Assembly (NCBI GenBank): GCA_030054035.1
Contig: JASGCS010000015.1
Span: 1 to 35,702 of the forward strand
Source of the DNA: Candidatus Methylacidiphilales bacterium
Lineage (GTDB): Bacteria > Pseudomonadota > Gammaproteobacteria > JASGCS01
Direction of reading: 5' to 3'
DNA: 35,702 bases
Both the position numbers and the translations under genes were made by a program. Below are positions 32,380-35,702 of this stretch, piece by piece. How positions within the stretch are numbered: position 1 is the stretch's first letter; the number at the start of each line of letters is the position of its first letter. The notes below the pieces were generated by a model. The model searched no databases and was not told the DNA's origin. It was given only the letters and a program-made list of their open reading frames with translations.

Positions 32380-35300
32380 GTACTGGACGAGCGTTAGTTA
32401 TTCTAATATTCAAAGTAGGCTCAAAGCCAAGTCTTAAGGGATTAGGATATTGTGATATCCAGTAATCTTTTGAAGTATCATCGCTATCTCTTTCACTACA
32501 ATTGTATCCAATGATTGAATTAATTTGAATGCCTCTATACTTTGGTTGATCTAAAACTCCAGATTTATTACCTCCATTATTTGCATCCCTTAAGCATGTG
32601 GAATCTAAACAAGATGAAGTTACCTTAATTTTATTTCTATCACTGATTATAGGAGTTTTAAGCACCAATTTATCTGTCTGTAACCATATATAGGCTGTTC
32701 CTGGTCTTGATCTCCAGTCAGTTACTCTCCAACCATGATCATTATCACACTGATCTCTTGCTGTATACAACCATCGATTCCAGTTTTTCCAACTTCTCCA
32801 TTTAGAACTTATACCAGTTATTTCTCGGCATTTATATTGAGAATCAGTGGCCACTCCCATCATATTTTCGATATTATCGTAATTTACCACTCCATCACTA
32901 GCAAGTGTTGCGAAACTATTAAGTGAGCTAATTGGGGCATCAGCTAGACTTTTTGGATTTGGAGACATAAAATTATTGTATTGCTCTAGGGAGTATTTTG
33001 TGTATTGAGCTAGCGTCCCAATTGTATGATCGCTATCTCTGCCTGCAATACCACCTGCAAATATTTGCGGAGTGTCGGCACTATTTTTATAATTCGCTGT
33101 TATATTTATTGAAACGAATGAAACTGAAATTTCATCTGAGGTGAAATTTATACAATTACCGTTACTATCTTTATCGCAGAAACTACCACCTTCATTACTA
33201 CCTACTATACCACCAACAAATACTTTTGGAACAGCCGCATTAGATATTGAATTAGTAAAAGTCCAATTAATTGAGCCTGTTGTTCTTACATTCTTGATAG
33301 TGCCTCTATTTCTTGCAACCACAGGACCAGCAAGAACTAACTGATTTCCGTTTTCATAGTTGTTGAAATTAATTGTTGAGTTGTAATCTACTCGGAGGTT
33401 TCTTATTTCCGCAGATTGGCTGGTAGCAAGAAAGAGTCCGTAGTAGGAATCATCATTTGCAAATACAGGATAGCTTTGGTTGTTAATAAGCCTAATTGTG
33501 AAATAGTTTCCCTCAAAAACCGAATTGTAATTTGATAAAATCTGTATATTTGGATTTAATGATTTATCTATGAACAAATTATCGGATAACTCAAAACCAC
33601 TGCAGATACCCGATGGACATCCGTTGGTATTTCTAATAAGTTGATTGGACATTCTACTAACATAATATAAATAATTATCATTAATTGCATCGCTTTTGCC
33701 CAAGTTCAATTTATTTAGAGATTGTATTTCTATTAGACCATCTCCATCATTATCAACTTTATTATTCAAATAAATACTGAATATTTCTGTTGCATAACTT
33801 GGAATGCCATTAATTGTGGTTCTTAAATTTTTAGTTATATCACATTTTAGTTCTTGAGTAAGAGTTCTAAGATTATTTGCAGCAACTATCGCTTCAACTG
33901 CTAGTCTATTAGGTGATACAGTTGTATCTGTGAAAGTTCTGATAGGGCAAAATGTTGCATTTGTCGTTTCAAAACCAATTGTATCGTATCCAACATTGTT
34001 TATATTATGGGGTCTAAGAATAGTATCGCTGTCAAGTAATGTTGTATTAAGTCCAATTGTGTCAAAATCTAATAAAAAATAATTGTTTATTTGCAATAAA
34101 TAATTAATTGGTTCCGTAACTAATGTCTCAAGGTTAATTATTCCATGTCCTAGATAATCATCGCGACGACTAAGAGATGGTGTATTATTTTTTGCATTTA
34201 ATATCAGTGCATTATAGATTTCATCCCAACTTGCTACTCTATTTCTGTATTTTCCCTGTGATTTCAAAATTGCAACCGCACCAGTAACATACGGAGCTGC
34301 AAATGAGGTGCCGTTACCAGAGCAAAAATTATTATAAAATCCATTAACACCACATGCAGTTAATATATTTTCACCTGGTGCTACAACATCAAGGTCTATA
34401 CCGTAGTTGGAAAATGGAGCTCGCGTATCTTGAACATTTATTGCTCCTACAGTAATTACAGAATCTAGTGCCGCAGGATATATCGCCGAAGAGCTTTTGC
34501 GAATATTTGTACCATCATTTCCTGACGCAACTACAAAAACCTGATTGTTAATTTTCATCTGATTAGCTTTTGAAATATAGGTATTGATTATGGATGAATG
34601 TACTATATTGTCTAAATCGGCACCAAAACTTCCATTAATTACATCGGCATTTTTATCAATTACATACTGGAGTGCTTTTGAAATATCTGCATATCCAATT
34701 TTATAACTTGTACAATTGCCATTCCAACAAAATTGAATATTACTTAATGGACAATTTAATATTTTAATTGGCATTATTTTGACTCTTGGCGTCACTCCAG
34801 CTATTCCTAATCCATTATTGACCTTTGCGGCAATAATACTAGCTACTTTCATTCCATGGCCTTGACCATTATCGTTAAAAAAATAGTCACTGATTTCTTT
34901 AGTAGCATACCCACCTAAATCTGTGCCACAAAAATTTGCCCCATGTACATCATCTATAATTGCATTATCATCATCGTCACAAGCATTTTGAGAAGCGTCT
35001 TTTGAGCCACCTGGCAAATATTGAGATTGCGTTTTTTCACTATCGGTAAGTTTAATACAACTATCTATTACTCTAGTACTGGATTCATTATTAATTATTT
35101 TTCTATATTTTGCAGTGCCTGATTCTCCTGGATTAGTCCAGAGCTCGCTTTCGGTAGGTAAATCCTTATGAAAAATATAACCAGTATCAATTACAGCTAC
35201 CACTACTTCGTCATGGCCTAAAGCAGCTGAGCTTCGTGACCATGCTTCTCTTGCTTTGATTTTCTTTATACCCCAATTATAAGGATCATTCCAATTAGTA

Positions 35301-35702
35301 TCATTTGGTTCGTCTTGAGGAAAAGTAACTATTGAATGTAATTTACCATCAATGAATTCTCTATAGTAAATTCCTGGAATTGAACTAATTTTATTGAGAA
35401 TAGTGTCTTTATTTGCAAAAATCTCTGATTTTGTTGAAAAGTGAGATCTTACTCTTACAATTCTGTTTTTACTATTGTAGGAAACTTCGGTTTTAATAGG
35501 TAAGCCAAGCTTATTAAGATTATTTGAAATGTAAGTTGCAACTGTTTCATCTTGCACATAAAAGCTAAATTCTAAAGATATAGGATTTTGAACAGCTGAA
35601 AGTAAAGTTTGATTTGGTAATGAAACTGAAGCAGTAGTTAAAATCTGAGGCCAGCTACTAGGAGTATTAATGAACGCAGTGCCTAGTTGATCTGCTAGGG
35701 TG
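32348..35702 (-). CDS. Subtilisin-like serine protease (S8) with GLUG-type repeats (5' end beyond window)
   Basis: The frame stays open from 35557 to the right edge without a stop or ATG, so the N-terminus lies outside; a GTG at 35557 is not the start. Counted from that GTG, the S8 triad is D124 (VVVAVIDTGYIFH), H234 (GQGHGMKVAS) and S418 (GNGTSFAAPYV), with oxyanion N347 (VASGNDG). The preceding 100 or so residues look like a propeptide. After the catalytic domain, DNDGDGLIEIQSLNKLN and GCPSGICSGFEL match a module common in surface proteins, and GGIVGSNEGG and AGGIAGR are GLUG-type repeats. It is probably secreted and precedes the barrel gene with overlap. Confidence 0.9.
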   Translation of the reverse strand, partial: TLADQLGTAFINTPSSWPQILTTASVSLPNQTLLSAVQNPISLEFSFYVQDETVATYISNNLNKLGLPIKTEVSYNSKNRIVRVRSHFSTKSEIFANKDTILNKISSIPGIYYREFIDGKLHSIVTFPQDEPNDTNWNDPYNWGIKKIKAREAWSRSSAALGHDEVVVAVIDTGYIFHKDLPTESELWTNPGESGTAKYRKIINNESSTRVIDSCIKLTDSEKTQSQYLPGGSKDASQNACDDDDNAIIDDVHGANFCGTDLGGYATKEISDYFFNDNGQGHGMKVASIIAAKVNNGLGIAGVTPRVKIMPIKILNCPLSNIQFCWNGNCTSYKIGYADISKALQYVIDKNADVINGSFGADLDNIVHSSIINTYISKANQMKINNQVFVVASGNDGTNIRKSSSAIYPAALDSVITVGAINVQDTRAPFSNYGIDLDVVAPGENILTACGVNGFYNNFCSGNGTSFAAPYVTGAVAILKSQGKYRNRVASWDEIYNALILNAKNNTPSLSRRDDYLGHGIINLETLVTEPINYLLQINNYFLLDFDTIGLNTTLLDSDTILRPHNINNVGYDTIGFETTNATFCPIRTFTDTTVSPNRLAVEAIVAANNLRTLTQELKCDITKNLRTTINGIPSYATEIFSIYLNNKVDNDGDGLIEIQSLNKLNLGKSDAINDNYLYYVSRMSNQLIRNTNGCPSGICSGFELSDNLFIDKSLNPNIQILSNYNSVFEGNYFTIRLINNQSYPVFANDDSYYGLFLATSQSAEIRNLRVDYNSTINFNNYENGNQLVLAGPVVARNRGTIKNVRTTGSINWTFTNSISNAAVPKVFVGGIVGSNEGGSFCDKDSNGNCINFTSDEISVSFVSINITANYKNSADTPQIFAGGIAGRDSDHTIGTLAQYTKYSLEQYNNFMSPNPKSLADAPISSLNSFATLASDGVVNYDNIENMMGVATDSQYKCREITGISSKWRSWKNWNRWLYTARDQCDNDHGWRVTDWRSRPGTAYIWLQTDKLVLKTPIISDRNKIKVTSSCLDSTCLRDANNGGNKSGVLDQPKYRGIQINSIIGYNCSERDSDDTSKDYWISQYPNPLRLGFEPTLNIRITNARPVLANIVTTYCK

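Noticed and set aside
35557-35702. GTG at 35557 as the protease start
   Set aside because: The same frame stays open for 48 more codons to the window edge with plausible protein sequence (LGTAFINTPSSWPQIL), so the gene begins outside.

Overview
This AT-rich window reads as a chromosomal segment of an uncultured or poorly studied gammaproteobacterium. The main clue is the block argC - DUF6776 - bactofilin - erpA (20792-23516), an order I know from Pseudomonas and relatives. TonB-dependent import, an aa3-type cytochrome oxidase, EptA-type phosphoethanolamine transferases and TPS-type exoproteins also point to a Gram-negative aerobe. I see no tRNA, rRNA, CRISPR array, integrase or insertion sequence. 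No gene-free stretch exceeds about 275 bases.

Layout. 1-118 (-): start of a secreted protein cut by the window edge. 191-5485 (+): four genes for a CopD-like membrane protein, hydantoinase/oxoprolinase subunits A and B, and an isochorismatase-fold amidohydrolase, plausibly an N-methylhydantoin or related ring-opening pathway. 5506-7387 (-): a periplasmic two-module VOC protein, a lone type IV/II pseudopilin and MsrA. 7517-8543: small hypothetical genes, including a repeat-built coiled-coil membrane protein and an unlisted 53-codon ORF. 8676-11300 (-): a TonB-dependent receptor. 11451-19648 (+): divergent from it, a compact operon of GH31 glycosidase, TRAP transporter (dctQ, dctM, dctP) and two tandem phosphoethanolamine transferases. 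19629-23516 (-): housekeeping genes (citrate synthase, erpA, bactofilin, DUF6776, argC). 23592-26537 (-): ctaC, ctaD and ctaG for cytochrome oxidase, without ctaE. 26581-27798: a small conserved protein and a membrane protein. 28036-35702 (-): a surface cluster of subtilisin-like protease with GLUG-type repeats (cut by the window edge), an outer-membrane beta-barrel and a TPS-domain exoprotein carrying near-identical 165-bp FG-GAP-like repeats.

Functional reading. The TonB receptor and the GH31-TRAP operon share one intergenic control region with a perfect inverted repeat. A simple model is outer-membrane capture of a glycoside, TRAP uptake across the inner membrane and cytoplasmic hydrolysis by GH31. 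The two lipid A-modifying enzymes in the same operon are unexpected. The three right-hand surface genes may form an adhesion or secretion unit. The left-edge gene begins like the right-hand TPS protein, so the genome may hold a family of these exoproteins.

Translation initiation looks unusual in several places. Three genes have a -10-like hexamer so close to the start codon that leaderless mRNAs are likely. ctaG and the beta-barrel gene lack a normal ATG at the position the protein architecture requires.
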